Assembly: GCA_964575675.1 (NCBI GenBank)
Contig: CAZNRY010000020.1
Span: 1-32,680 of the forward strand
Reading direction: 5' to 3'
Length of the DNA: 32,680 nt
From: CAZNRY01 sp964575675
GTDB taxonomy: Bacteria; Eisenbacteria; RBG-16-71-46; CAIMUX01; VGJL01
Shown: in pieces, positions 25,586-32,680 of the stretch
Position numbering within the stretch: the first letter of the stretch is position 1
Layout: each line of letters starts with the position of its first letter
Translations under genes and position numbers: made by a program
The notes under the pieces: model-generated
Seen by the model: the letters and a program-made list of their open reading frames with translations, nothing else
Told to the model about the DNA's origin: nothing
Databases searched by the model: none

Positions 25586-26127
25586 CTCCCCTTCCTCCCC
25601 TTCTTCCCAGTTGTCCTTGCCGCTTCGCTGCTCTTTCCCATGCACGCCGCCAGCCGTGCGGCTACGGCCGGCGTGGCTAATCCCTTCAGACTCCCGTCGT
25701 TTCGTGCGATCTCCTTGACGAGGGTCGAGTTGATCGTCGAGTACTTCTCCGTCGGCATCAGAAACACGGTGTCGAGACTCCGCCAGAGCTTCTGGTTCAT
25801 TGTCGCCATCTGGAACTCGTATTCGAAGTCGGAGAAAAAGCGCAGTCCCCGCACGACGACGCGCACGCCTCGCTCTCGCGCGAACTCCACGAGAAGTCCC
25901 TCCAGACGCGCGACCTCAACGCGGGCGCGCAGGCTCCGCGGCACGGCATCGCGGACCATCTCCATCCTCTCCTCGACGGAGAAGAGGGGATCCTTGTGGT
26001 GACGGTCCGCGGAGGCGACGGCCACGATGACCCTGTCGAAAAGGTGCAGGGCTCGCGTCAGCACGTCGATGTGTCCAAGCGTGACCGGATCGAACGTTCC
26101 CGGAAAAATCCCCGTCTGTTCCTTCAC
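25582..26127 (-). CDS. coaD: Phosphopantetheine adenylyltransferase
   Basis: CoaD transfers AMP from ATP to 4'-phosphopantetheine, the penultimate step of coenzyme A synthesis. The protein has 181 residues from GTG at 26127; this GTG overlaps the rsmD stop (GTGA) and is preceded by GGGAGGGG, while an ATG at 26139 would place that site inside the gene. The nucleotidyl-transferase motif GTFDPVTLGHIDV is near the N-terminus (11-23 from the ATG at 26139), RGLRFFSDFEYEFQM is the pantetheine-binding region, and YSTINSTLVKEIAR is the second nucleotide motif. The C-terminus has a basic Lys/Gly-rich extension beyond the usual 160 residues. Confidence 0.95.
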   Translation of the reverse strand: MKEQTGIFPGTFDPVTLGHIDVLTRALHLFDRVIVAVASADRHHKDPLFSVEERMEMVRDAVPRSLRARVEVARLEGLLVEFARERGVRVVVRGLRFFSDFEYEFQMATMNQKLWRSLDTVFLMPTEKYSTINSTLVKEIARNDGSLKGLATPAVAARLAACMGKSSEAARTTGKKGRKGR

Positions 26128-26687
26128 GACCCCTCCCATCCGAAGAACTCGAGCTTCGTCTCCCCGACCTCGTGCGTCCGGCGGCGCCGGAGTGCGCCAA
26201 ACCTCTCCTCAATCGCGTCCCGTTTCGACATCTCGAGGACCAAGGTGCCGCCGGCGGAGAGGATCCCTCCCGGCCCCGCCCGCTCCACGTGCGCGAGCCA
26301 AAGGTCGGCGCGCTGCCCGTAGGGGGGGTCCGCAAAGACCCACCGGAACGACCCTTCCTCCTCCTCGAGAAGCCGCAACGCCACATTCACAGAAACGCCG
26401 AGAACCCGGCTCCTATCGCCGAGCCCCATCGTCTCGACGTTCTCGCGCAAGAATTTCAAGACCGCCGTGTCCCTCTCGACAAAGAGCGCCTCGCTCGCCC
26501 CCCGACTCAACGCCTCGATCCCCAAGGCGCCGATCCCGGCGAAGAGATCGAGAACCCGCGCATCCGAGATCTCCTCGCCGACGACATCGAACAGCACTTG
26601 CCGGACGTGCCCCTGGGTCGGCCGGAGCACCCGCCCGGGCGGGGTCCGTAGGGTCCGGCCCCGCAGGTCCCCCGCGACGATCTTCAC
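26124..26687 (-). CDS. rsmD: 16S rRNA (guanine-966-N2)-methyltransferase RsmD
   Basis: RsmD methylates G966 of 16S rRNA in the assembled small subunit. The 187-residue protein has the family start KIVAGDLRGRTLRTPPG, then RPTQGHVRQVLFDVV, the SAM-binding motif I VLDLFAGIGALGIEALSRGA, FVERD (acidic motif II) and the catalytic FADPPYG. GTG at 26687 overlaps the aroK stop as GTGA. It is coupled in the same way to coaD, the common rsmD-coaD pair. Confidence 0.95.
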   Translation of the reverse strand: MKIVAGDLRGRTLRTPPGRVLRPTQGHVRQVLFDVVGEEISDARVLDLFAGIGALGIEALSRGASEALFVERDTAVLKFLRENVETMGLGDRSRVLGVSVNVALRLLEEEEGSFRWVFADPPYGQRADLWLAHVERAGPGGILSAGGTLVLEMSKRDAIEERFGALRRRRTHEVGETKLEFFGWEGS

Positions 26688-27232
26688 GGCCCCTCCCCTG
26701 CAGAGGGAAGGGAGAGGCGGCCCGCGATCTCCGCGGCGATGTCGCCCACGCTTCTCCCGTCGGTTTCGACGGGAAGGTCCGCGCCGCGGTAAAGCCCTTC
26801 ACGCGCGGACAACAAGGGCGGCACCACGATGCGCGGCTCCTCGCCCGCCAGCAAGGGACGAGCGTCCGCTCCCGAGGATTCGAGGCGGCGAATCAGTTCC
26901 TCTGGTGAGGTTTTCAGCCAGATCGCAACGCAGCGCGTCCGCAGGGCCGCCCGATTCCGCGGATCGAGCAAGGTCCCGCCGCCGCAGCCTATGATCTGTC
27001 CCACCCCTTCGCAGAGCCCGCGAAAGACCCGCCCCTCCGCCTCCCGGAAATACGCTTCGCCGCGCAGTGCGAAGATCTCCACGATGGGCATCCGCTCCGA
27101 TTCCTCCACGATCCGATCGACATCGTGAAAGGGAAGCCCAGTCAGGACGCCCAACGCCATTCCCACGGAGGTCTTCCCCGAGGCCATGAACCCGACCAGG
27201 GCGATGTTCGGCAGATCCCCCCCACCGTTCAC
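26684..27232 (-). CDS. aroK: Shikimate kinase
   Basis: Shikimate kinase phosphorylates shikimate on the way to chorismate and the aromatic amino acids. The 182-residue protein has the P loop GFMASGKT (14-21), the shikimate-binding DVDR (37-40), FRE followed by EGRVFRGL, CGGGTLL, and the lid arginine in ARPLL. GTG at 27232 overlaps the tatA stop (GTGA) and is followed by a G-rich stretch; the first conserved strand IALVGFM sits at residue 10, so the start fits. Other aro genes are absent from the window. Confidence 0.94.
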   Translation of the reverse strand: MNGGGDLPNIALVGFMASGKTSVGMALGVLTGLPFHDVDRIVEESERMPIVEIFALRGEAYFREAEGRVFRGLCEGVGQIIGCGGGTLLDPRNRAALRTRCVAIWLKTSPEELIRRLESSGADARPLLAGEEPRIVVPPLLSAREGLYRGADLPVETDGRSVGDIAAEIAGRLSLPSAGEGP

Positions 27233-27576
27233 GACTGCACACCCCCGGGACCTTCCTGAGGCGTGTCGGCCGGGGGCGGCTCGGTCCCCGACGGCCCAGG
27301 ATTCTTCTCGGCGGGAGGTTCGGGTTCCCCCGGCCGGTCGAGGGATGTCATCGGCTTCCGCGGCGGGTAGATCTCCAGATCATCGAGATCGCGCGGAATC
27401 CGCGGGAGGTCTCCCCCGGCCCGACGCACGCTCCCCTCGATCCCCTCCATGGCCCGACGGAGATCCCCAAGCCCCTTGCCAAGCGCATGGGCGACCCCGG
27501 GGATATGCCTTGGCCCGAAGAGGAGAAAGACCAAGAGGAGGACGACGAGAAGTTCCTGGCTACCTACGTTGAACAC
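27229..27576 (-). CDS. tatA: Sec-independent translocase subunit TatA/TatB-like
   Basis: TatA/TatB proteins form the pore or the receptor part of the twin-arginine export system. The 115-residue protein has the N-terminal membrane helix (about 6-20, SQELLVVLLLVFLLF), the hinge FGPRHIP and an amphipathic helix (GVAHALGKGLGDLRRAMEGI), followed by a Pro/Glu-rich disordered tail. The hinge normally reads FGPKKLP. TatA or TatB cannot be told apart; no tatC is nearby. GTG at 27576 is the first start after a candidate promoter at 27617-27644 and opens the long operon to the FAH gene. Confidence 0.88.
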   Translation of the reverse strand: MFNVGSQELLVVLLLVFLLFGPRHIPGVAHALGKGLGDLRRAMEGIEGSVRRAGGDLPRIPRDLDDLEIYPPRKPMTSLDRPGEPEPPAEKNPGPSGTEPPPADTPQEGPGGVQS

Positions 27577-27616
27577 CTTCCGCCCCGCTTTGGCTGCCGT
27601 ATCGGACGTCCGCCCG

Positions 27617-27644
27617 ATGCTAGCAGAACCGGCACGCTGTGCAA
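27617..27644 (-). promoter_or_regulatory. Candidate extended -10 promoter of the tatA-to-FAH operon
   Basis: On the minus strand TTGCAC (27644-27639) and TAGCAT (27622-27617) are 16 bases apart, and the -10 box is preceded by TGC, giving an extended TGnTAGCAT element. It would start a leader of about 35 bases before tatA. Confidence 0.45.
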
Positions 27645-27747
27645 CCGTCGCGGCGGACTCGGGCGGGGCGCCCAGGGCGGCTCGCCCCCCCCGGTCGCCG
27701 GATCAGGTGGCGTCTTTGGCTTGTCCGGCGCCGCAAGGCAGCGAACG

Positions 27748-27776
27748 GGGGCGGGATCGCCACGCGACCCCACCCC
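27748..27776 (-). terminator. Hairpin after the PorV/PorQ-like gene
   Basis: A 13-pair stem (two G-T wobbles) closed by a three-base loop lies 22 bases after the stop codon at 27798: GGGGTGGGGTCGC / GCGATCCCGCCCC. No T run follows, so termination would have to be non-canonical, but no other stem this long was seen in the 221-base gap 27577-27797. Confidence 0.5.
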
Positions 27777-27797
27777 CTCGAGAAGACCGCTGGACGT

Positions 27798-28814
27798 CTA
27801 GAAAACGAACTTCAGCGCCAGCATCTGGTTGTCCTCGAAGTAGTCGGGAACGGTTCGAATCGCGTAGTCGACGACTATCTTGCTCGTCGCGCCGATCGGC
27901 AGCGAGAAGCCGATCCCGAACGACGGACCGAACAGATAGTCGTTGTTCTGCGTGAGAACGCCGCCCCCTCTCACGAAGAGGACTTCGTGATATCCAAACT
28001 CGAGGCCGAGCTTGAAAGAGTCGTTGTTGAAGTTGTTCGACTGGAAGGCCCCATAGCCAGCCAGTTCCCCAACGTTCTCGATCGGATGGGCGTAGCGTCC
28101 TCCCATCTCGAAGTAGCTGGGAAGCTCGAAAGCGGCCGATTGAGAAGCGAGCGACCGGTCATTCGCATAGGGATTGCCGGACGTACGATGGAAGCTCTCG
28201 AACTCGCTCCCCGAGAACTTCATGTTGGGTCCGAAGTTCTTGACGGCGATCCCGATCCAGACTCCCTTCGGCCCCGGCCGGTACTGAATCCCCGCGTCGA
28301 AGGCGAGACCCGTCGAGCGGATCTGGAAGACCGATTCCGAGACCACCTTGGCCGTCAGCCCGAGCGTCACCTGGTCCGTCATGTACCGGGCGTAGCTCAG
28401 ACCCAGGGTCGAGAAAGTCGGGGAGAAGATCCTCCCCGTCCCCTCGGGATTCTCCTCGGTTGTTTCTTCGATGTCGCCCACGGACAAAACGTCCGCGCTT
28501 ACGCCAATCGTCCCGAAGGACGTCTTTGCGGCGACCGCAATGTAGTTCTTCTTCATGTCCGCGAGGTACTTGAGGTTGCTGAAATATGCCTCGACGCCGG
28601 TCACGCCGGCGATCGCGGCAGGATTGTAGAAAAGCATCTCGACGCCGCCAGGATCCGCGACCAGGCCACTCCCCAAGGCGAGGCCGCGCGCGGAGTTGGG
28701 GATCAGAAGTTCCTGAGCCCCGGCGGTGCCGATTCGATCCGGGTTGCCGGCGTCTGCGCCTCCCGCGACGGCGAGGAGCAGAACGGCCGTGCAGCAAAGA
28801 ATCCGAACTCTCAT
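27798..28814 (-). CDS. PorV/PorQ-like outer membrane beta-barrel protein
   Basis: PorV and PorQ are outer-membrane barrels of the type IX secretion system; PorV shuttles cargo to the attachment complex. From ATG at 28814 (AGGAGG upstream) the protein has 338 residues: a signal peptide (RVRILCCTAVLLLAVAGGADA), then AGAQELLIPNSARGLALGSG and VEMLFYNPAAIAGVTGVEAYF, the FYNPA motif of the PorV/PorQ/UPF0164 group, and alternating strands ending in MLALKFVF with the C-terminal aromatic residue of barrel proteins. It is 34 bases after the sorting-domain protein, same direction. A role in secretion of its neighbour is inference; no PorU, SprA or other core T9SS gene is in the window. Confidence 0.82.
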   Translation of the reverse strand: MRVRILCCTAVLLLAVAGGADAGNPDRIGTAGAQELLIPNSARGLALGSGLVADPGGVEMLFYNPAAIAGVTGVEAYFSNLKYLADMKKNYIAVAAKTSFGTIGVSADVLSVGDIEETTEENPEGTGRIFSPTFSTLGLSYARYMTDQVTLGLTAKVVSESVFQIRSTGLAFDAGIQYRPGPKGVWIGIAVKNFGPNMKFSGSEFESFHRTSGNPYANDRSLASQSAAFELPSYFEMGGRYAHPIENVGELAGYGAFQSNNFNNDSFKLGLEFGYHEVLFVRGGGVLTQNNDYLFGPSFGIGFSLPIGATSKIVVDYAIRTVPDYFEDNQMLALKFVF

Positions 28815-28848
28815 CTCGATTCCTCCTTCCACGGTTTCCTCTCCCGCC

Positions 28849-31800
28849 TTAGAAGCGGTTGAGCCGCTCCTTCTCGACGAAGACACCGATCTTCCCCGTC
28901 TTCTTGCCAAGTCCCTTGACATCGACGTGGTAAAGGTAGATCCCGCTCGCGACGGGTATCGACTCCTGGTTCTGCAGATTCCAGATCACCTCGCTGTTGA
29001 TCACGTTCGTCTTCTCGATCGTGCGGACCAGATCCCCCGCGAGGCTGAAGATCCGGATGGTCGCCGGTCGGGCCGGCAGGTTGGTGAACTTGATGATCCG
29101 GTCGAACTGGTTCAACTCGTACGCGCTCTGGTTCAAGTACGGGTTGGGGACGACCCGGATCTGGCTTAGGTCGTTGCCGACAACCGTTCCGGCTGCGCCT
29201 CCCGGGGCGTGCGACTTGAACTCGAACTTGTCGGCCGGCGTGTTCGGCTTCGTGGTCGAGAACTGGACGACCGTCCCCTTCGCCGGCAGAATCGGCGTCT
29301 CGCCTCTCTGCACGACCACGAGACGGGCGAAGAGCTCTAGATTCGTCGTATCGTTGTCGAGCGTCCCGTCCGCCTCCACGTCCGCAACCAGGGCGGGCCA
29401 GTCGCCGTCGAACGTGTAGGCATAACACCAATCCGCGCTCGGAAGGGCGTAGTGGCCGTCGACGAAGTCGGGACCCTGGATGTCGTAAACGCCCTCCGTC
29501 CCGCCGGCGGCCGTGAAGAGCGGGACCACGCGCGTTTCGACCTCGGTGACCGGATCGCGGAGATAGAGCCCGAAGGGGATCTTCGCCCAGACACCGCTAT
29601 CGAGCGCCCACCAGCCCCAGTTGTCGTCCGCGTAGTCCCACTTCATCAAGATGTCCGACGAGGTGAGGTTGGCGTTCAGCGTGCCGTCTCGCGTCAGGCG
29701 GGCTTCGCCGCCGGCGCCCCCTCCGCACGAAAGCGACCAATCGCCGGTCGAGTTCCTCGCCCAGAAGCACGCCTTGCCCGGACCGCCGTAGCCGTCCGGT
29801 TCGACGGGCGATCCTCCGCCCTCCCCGTCGCCTGCGATGATCTCGTCGATCATCAGGTCGGGCCGTTCGTCGTGCTTGAAGCCGGGAGCGGGTCCCAGAA
29901 CGCGAACCATCATCCCCTGGACGACCTCGTAGCCGTAATCGTCGGGTTTCGAGGACTGATAGGTCTGCGCCTTGAGCAACGTGTCGTGGGTGGCCGGGTT
30001 CTCCAGATCCCAGACGATCGTCGGCGTACCCGCAATATCCTTTTCCCGGAAGGTGACCTGGTAGGTAGCCGTCTTGACGCTCTCGGGCACGACGAACGCC
30101 ACCTGTACCGACCCGTCGCTCGTTCCCGCGAGTCGCTTGCCCACAGCATCGAGGACCGCCGCGGACGACTTCGGCCGCACAGCGATCCCGGCCTTGGAGT
30201 TCTCCAGGGTCGGCGTGATCCAACCGACCTGGTTCGGGCCGACCATGTACGGTTCCATGTGGTTCACGTCGTAGGAGTAGGCGCTGACCGCGTAGTAGTA
30301 ATTGAAGTCGTTGTGGAGCGGCCCCCCGAGGATCTCGTCCTGCGTCAGGCGCGCATGGAACTGAAGCCCGTTGTTGGTGCCCTGCTCTGTGATGATTCTC
30401 TCGTTGCCGGCCAGGACGGGATCGAGCACGTCGGCGTAAGTGTAGCCGACGTCGTTCGCGACGTCCCACGTCTTGACCTTCTTCCACGGCCCCACGATCG
30501 ACTCGCCCTGATAGAGGTTGTACCCCTCGTGGTGGTACTCCTCATTCAGCGGCAGGCTGATCTGCACGTCTCCGACGGCATCCATCGACCAGCTCAGATC
30601 GATCGCACGGTCGTAGGGACGCGCGTACAGGATCGGCCTTGGGGGCGGGGGGGGCAGGTCGAAGTTTGCATCGAAGACCTTCTGGGCCTGATCGTCGTAT
30701 GCCTTCAGGAGGGTCAGACTCGATAGCCGGTCGCTCCCTTGCGCCACGATGAGGGCGACGACGACCTCCTGCTGATCACCGGGCTCCATCGTGAAAGGGC
30801 CCGACGAGAGCATGATCCGCTTGTCAGCCTGGGCCTCGTCGATCCACCCCTCTCCCAACACCGGATCGCCCGCGAAGAAGTAGTGGGTGACGGGTTGCGC
30901 AGGGTCCTCGTTCACGTGCAGGGGTGCGCCGTTAATTGTGAGCCCCCTCATGTAGTTGTATGTCGCGAAACGGCTGTCGGGGTCGGTCCCGTTGATGTAG
31001 CGGTTGTAAGAGGTCATCGGCAGGTTCTTGTATCCCGGCATCCGCTCGCCGCTCACCAGCGCCGTGTCGGTCGCAGCGCCCGGCACGATCGGACCCTGGA
31101 AGAAGTCGAACCCGACGGCGGGCGGAACCGCCCCGTAAATCTCGTCCTCGTTCGAGGCGTTGTAGACGTATCCCAGGGACAGGAGCGTGTCGCACCCGGC
31201 CATGTCGTCCGTCGCGCCGCCCAGGTCCACGTCGGACCACATCGAGACGTAGCAGCTGTCCAGGGTCTCGTTCCCGCGGTTCGTGAAGTTGAACTTGACG
31301 AAGATCATGTTCCCCAGCGGACCCTGGCGGTCGAAGGCAAAGGTCGTCTGGCGGATCTCGATGTTCTGCGGAGTCGAGCCGCCCGCGTCATTGGTATGCC
31401 TCGCCGGATCGCCGTCGTTGTAGACCGCCCAGCAGGTCTGGTCCCCCTGCCAGAGAGGCCGCCCCCGCGCATCAACGGGAGCGCCGTCCGCGACCGGCCA
31501 GTCCAGATAGTCCGCGTTGAGCGTGTCCCCTTTGACGATCTTGTAGACCTTCAGGCGGGCGTCTCCCGCATCGTCCCACGTGATCTCGCCCCCGCTGTTG
31601 TAGATCAGGCCAGGCGTGTACTCGAGGTCGTACTCGGCAACCGTGACCCGGGTTTCCACGCTGTCGGGACTGACGCGGACCCGCGAGCCGAACCAGAGGC
31701 CAGCCGCGTAGACGGCCGTCTTGTCCGTTCCCCGCGGGAAGAAGAGCCCCGAAGGCCCCCCGGCCGATTCCAGATCGCGAGCGAACCCCCCGCGGTTCGT

Positions 31801-31968
31801 CACGAACATGGCGATGTTGTTCACGTCCACCATGACGTCGTTCGAGATGATCATGGGAGATCCGAACGTCCCCGTCTTCGCGACGGGAAGGCCCGCGGCA
31901 GCGCCACAGCATGCGAGCAGGGCGCCAAAGGCCAGCCAGGCAGGAATCCTCCAGATCCTCCGATTCAT
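28849..31968 (-). CDS. Large secreted protein with fibronectin-like middle and type IX sorting-like C-terminal domain
   Basis: The function is unknown. From ATG at 31968 (AGGAGG upstream) the protein has 1039 residues: a signal sequence (NRRIWRIPAWLAFGALLACCGAAAG; the LLAC also resembles a lipobox), a long region with beta-rich repeats such as AAGLWFGSRVRVSPDS and FVKFNFTNRGNETLDSCYV, a proline linker DLPPPPPRP, a fibronectin III-like stretch (IDLSWSMD to YYYAVSAYSYD), and a last domain (937-1039) beginning IRVVPNPYLN with IRIFSLAGDLVRTIE and VASGIYLYHVDVKG. That domain has the pattern of T9SS type A / FlgD-like C-terminal sorting domains. It lies between a TonB receptor and a PorV-like barrel. 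Adhesin, enzyme or ligand-binding roles cannot be told apart. Confidence 0.82.
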   Translation of the reverse strand: MNRRIWRIPAWLAFGALLACCGAAAGLPVAKTGTFGSPMIISNDVMVDVNNIAMFVTNRGGFARDLESAGGPSGLFFPRGTDKTAVYAAGLWFGSRVRVSPDSVETRVTVAEYDLEYTPGLIYNSGGEITWDDAGDARLKVYKIVKGDTLNADYLDWPVADGAPVDARGRPLWQGDQTCWAVYNDGDPARHTNDAGGSTPQNIEIRQTTFAFDRQGPLGNMIFVKFNFTNRGNETLDSCYVSMWSDVDLGGATDDMAGCDTLLSLGYVYNASNEDEIYGAVPPAVGFDFFQGPIVPGAATDTALVSGERMPGYKNLPMTSYNRYINGTDPDSRFATYNYMRGLTINGAPLHVNEDPAQPVTHYFFAGDPVLGEGWIDEAQADKRIMLSSGPFTMEPGDQQEVVVALIVAQGSDRLSSLTLLKAYDDQAQKVFDANFDLPPPPPRPILYARPYDRAIDLSWSMDAVGDVQISLPLNEEYHHEGYNLYQGESIVGPWKKVKTWDVANDVGYTYADVLDPVLAGNERIITEQGTNNGLQFHARLTQDEILGGPLHNDFNYYYAVSAYSYDVNHMEPYMVGPNQVGWITPTLENSKAGIAVRPKSSAAVLDAVGKRLAGTSDGSVQVAFVVPESVKTATYQVTFREKDIAGTPTIVWDLENPATHDTLLKAQTYQSSKPDDYGYEVVQGMMVRVLGPAPGFKHDERPDLMIDEIIAGDGEGGGSPVEPDGYGGPGKACFWARNSTGDWSLSCGGGAGGEARLTRDGTLNANLTSSDILMKWDYADDNWGWWALDSGVWAKIPFGLYLRDPVTEVETRVVPLFTAAGGTEGVYDIQGPDFVDGHYALPSADWCYAYTFDGDWPALVADVEADGTLDNDTTNLELFARLVVVQRGETPILPAKGTVVQFSTTKPNTPADKFEFKSHAPGGAAGTVVGNDLSQIRVVPNPYLNQSAYELNQFDRIIKFTNLPARPATIRIFSLAGDLVRTIEKTNVINSEVIWNLQNQESIPVASGIYLYHVDVKGLGKKTGKIGVFVEKERLNRF

Positions 31969-31985
31969 AGAACCTCCTTGACGGG

Positions 31986-31999
31986 GCGTCCGCGGACGC
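31986..31999. repeat. 14-base perfect palindrome between the TonB receptor and the secreted-protein gene
   Basis: GCGTCCGCGGACGC is its own reverse complement and is flanked by further complementary G/C bases. It lies in the 55-base gap just before the AGGAGG site of the secreted-protein gene. In RNA it could form a hairpin that adjusts expression or stability between the two genes. Confidence 0.5.
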
Positions 32000-32023
32000 G
32001 GCTGCCCCGGGCAATTCCTGCAC

Positions 32024-32680
32024 CTAGAAGCTGGTCTTGAGTCCAAAGCGCACCACCCTCGGGACGTCGTAGTTGTTGGGGTTCGTCTGCGCGAGGCCGT
32101 ACCGATCGCGCAACTCCGCCGTGTTGTAAGCGCGGGCGCCGATAGGATGGGTGAGCCAGCCGGTATCGCCGCTCACGCCGCTCGAGGAATAGACGCTCGC
32201 CGGATTCCTTCGGTTCATCACGTTCAACACCCAGATGTATGCGCTGATGTTGAGACCCCCGACCTCGAATCCGCGGTCGGCCTTCAGGTCCACCCGGTAG
32301 GTCCACGGACCGTAGCGGCTGTTGATCGGCCCGGAGGGCTCGATGTTGACGGCGGCGAGGGTCACCTCGTCGTACGGCTTGGTCGGCGTGTAGGGCGAGC
32401 CGCTGCTCATGTTGAGGAGCACGTTCAGGCCGAACCCTTCCAGGGGATGGATCCCGCCCAGGAGCGGCCCCTGCCCTCGCGCGAGCCGCCAATCGACGTT
32501 TACCGCCATCTTGTGGCGCTGGTCGAAGTCGAGGGGGGCCGTCTGCTTCGGGGCGATCCCGCCCGTCCACGCGATGTTTCTCTGCGTGTTCGCCACAGAC
32601 CCCGTGCCGTTCGCGAAGGAGAACGTGTAGTTGACCGTGGCCGTCGCGTTGTTCGTCCGCCTCAGATCAAAGCTGAAATC
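32024..32680 (-). CDS. TonB-dependent outer membrane receptor, C-terminal part
   Basis: The open frame enters at the right edge and ends at TAG (32024-32026), giving 218 residues of the C-terminus. It shows the last barrel strands of a TonB-dependent receptor: DFSFDLRRTNNATATVNYTF, TAPLDFDQRHKMAVNVDWRL, LNMSSGSPYTPT, RVDLKADRGFEVGG, ISAYIWVLNVMNRRNPASVY, and RVVRFGLKTSF with the final aromatic residue for barrel insertion. DQRHKMAVN and NVMNRRNP are typical of this barrel end. Plug domain and ligand are outside the window. It sits 55 bases upstream of the secreted sorting-domain gene in the same direction. The internal GTG at 32596 is not a start. Confidence 0.85.
   Translation of the reverse strand, partial: DFSFDLRRTNNATATVNYTFSFANGTGSVANTQRNIAWTGGIAPKQTAPLDFDQRHKMAVNVDWRLARGQGPLLGGIHPLEGFGLNVLLNMSSGSPYTPTKPYDEVTLAAVNIEPSGPINSRYGPWTYRVDLKADRGFEVGGLNISAYIWVLNVMNRRNPASVYSSSGVSGDTGWLTHPIGARAYNTAELRDRYGLAQTNPNNYDVPRVVRFGLKTSF

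Overview
This is a GC-rich window, almost fully coding, from a diderm (Gram-negative type) bacterium. An LpxL-type lipid A acyltransferase, a TonB-dependent receptor, a PorV/PorQ-like barrel and a secreted protein with a type IX (Por) sorting-like C-terminus all point to an outer membrane. The last two, plus a Bacteroidetes-like aspartate aminotransferase and inositol-phosphate synthase pair, suggest the FCB side of the bacteria, for example an uncultured lineage such as Eisenbacteria, Latescibacteria or a Gemmatimonadota relative. That placement is inference from gene content only.

Nearly everything is on the minus strand in tight, often overlapping operons. From right to left: (a) 32680-27798, a TonB-dependent receptor (5' end outside the window), a 1039-residue secreted protein with a C-terminal sorting-like domain, and a PorV/PorQ-like barrel; (b) 27576-20011, a ten-gene run tatA-aroK-rsmD-coaD-aminotransferase-fmdB-obg-dprA-lpxL-FAH hydrolase, mostly joined by ATGA/GTGA overlaps; (c) the only plus-strand block, 17120-20014, with a DUF3467 protein, an aminotransferase and a myo-inositol-1-phosphate synthase, divergent from a GAF-histidine kinase and a stand-alone receiver; (d) tRNA-Phe(GAA), tRNA-Thr(CGU), glmM, glmS and ridA; (e) a selenocysteine tRNA gene (anticodon UCA) leading into a DUF5683-like protein, lepA, lepB, hemW, a GT4 glycosyltransferase, a polyprenyl-phosphate sugar transferase, two leucine-catabolism enzymes, dnaJ, rsmE and the start of an archaeal/eukaryotic-type pheS.

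The genes serve amino-sugar and envelope synthesis (glmM, glmS, lpxL, the two glycosyl transferases), protein export (lepB, tatA), translation and ribosome maturation (lepA, obg, rsmD, rsmE, pheS, three tRNAs), leucine/acyl-CoA breakdown (liuC, mvaB) and surface function (TonB receptor operon).

The points most worth a second look are: an in-frame UGA at codon 6 of an otherwise intact glmS, replacing an invariant glycine, 2.4 kb from a tRNA-Sec gene; the tRNA-Sec gene overlapping the only plausible start of the next protein; the TonB receptor / sorting-domain protein / PorV-like operon; the archaeal-type PheS; and the inositol-phosphate synthase operon. No CRISPR array, insertion sequence, phage gene or toxin system was seen, and no stretch over 300 bases lacks a gene.
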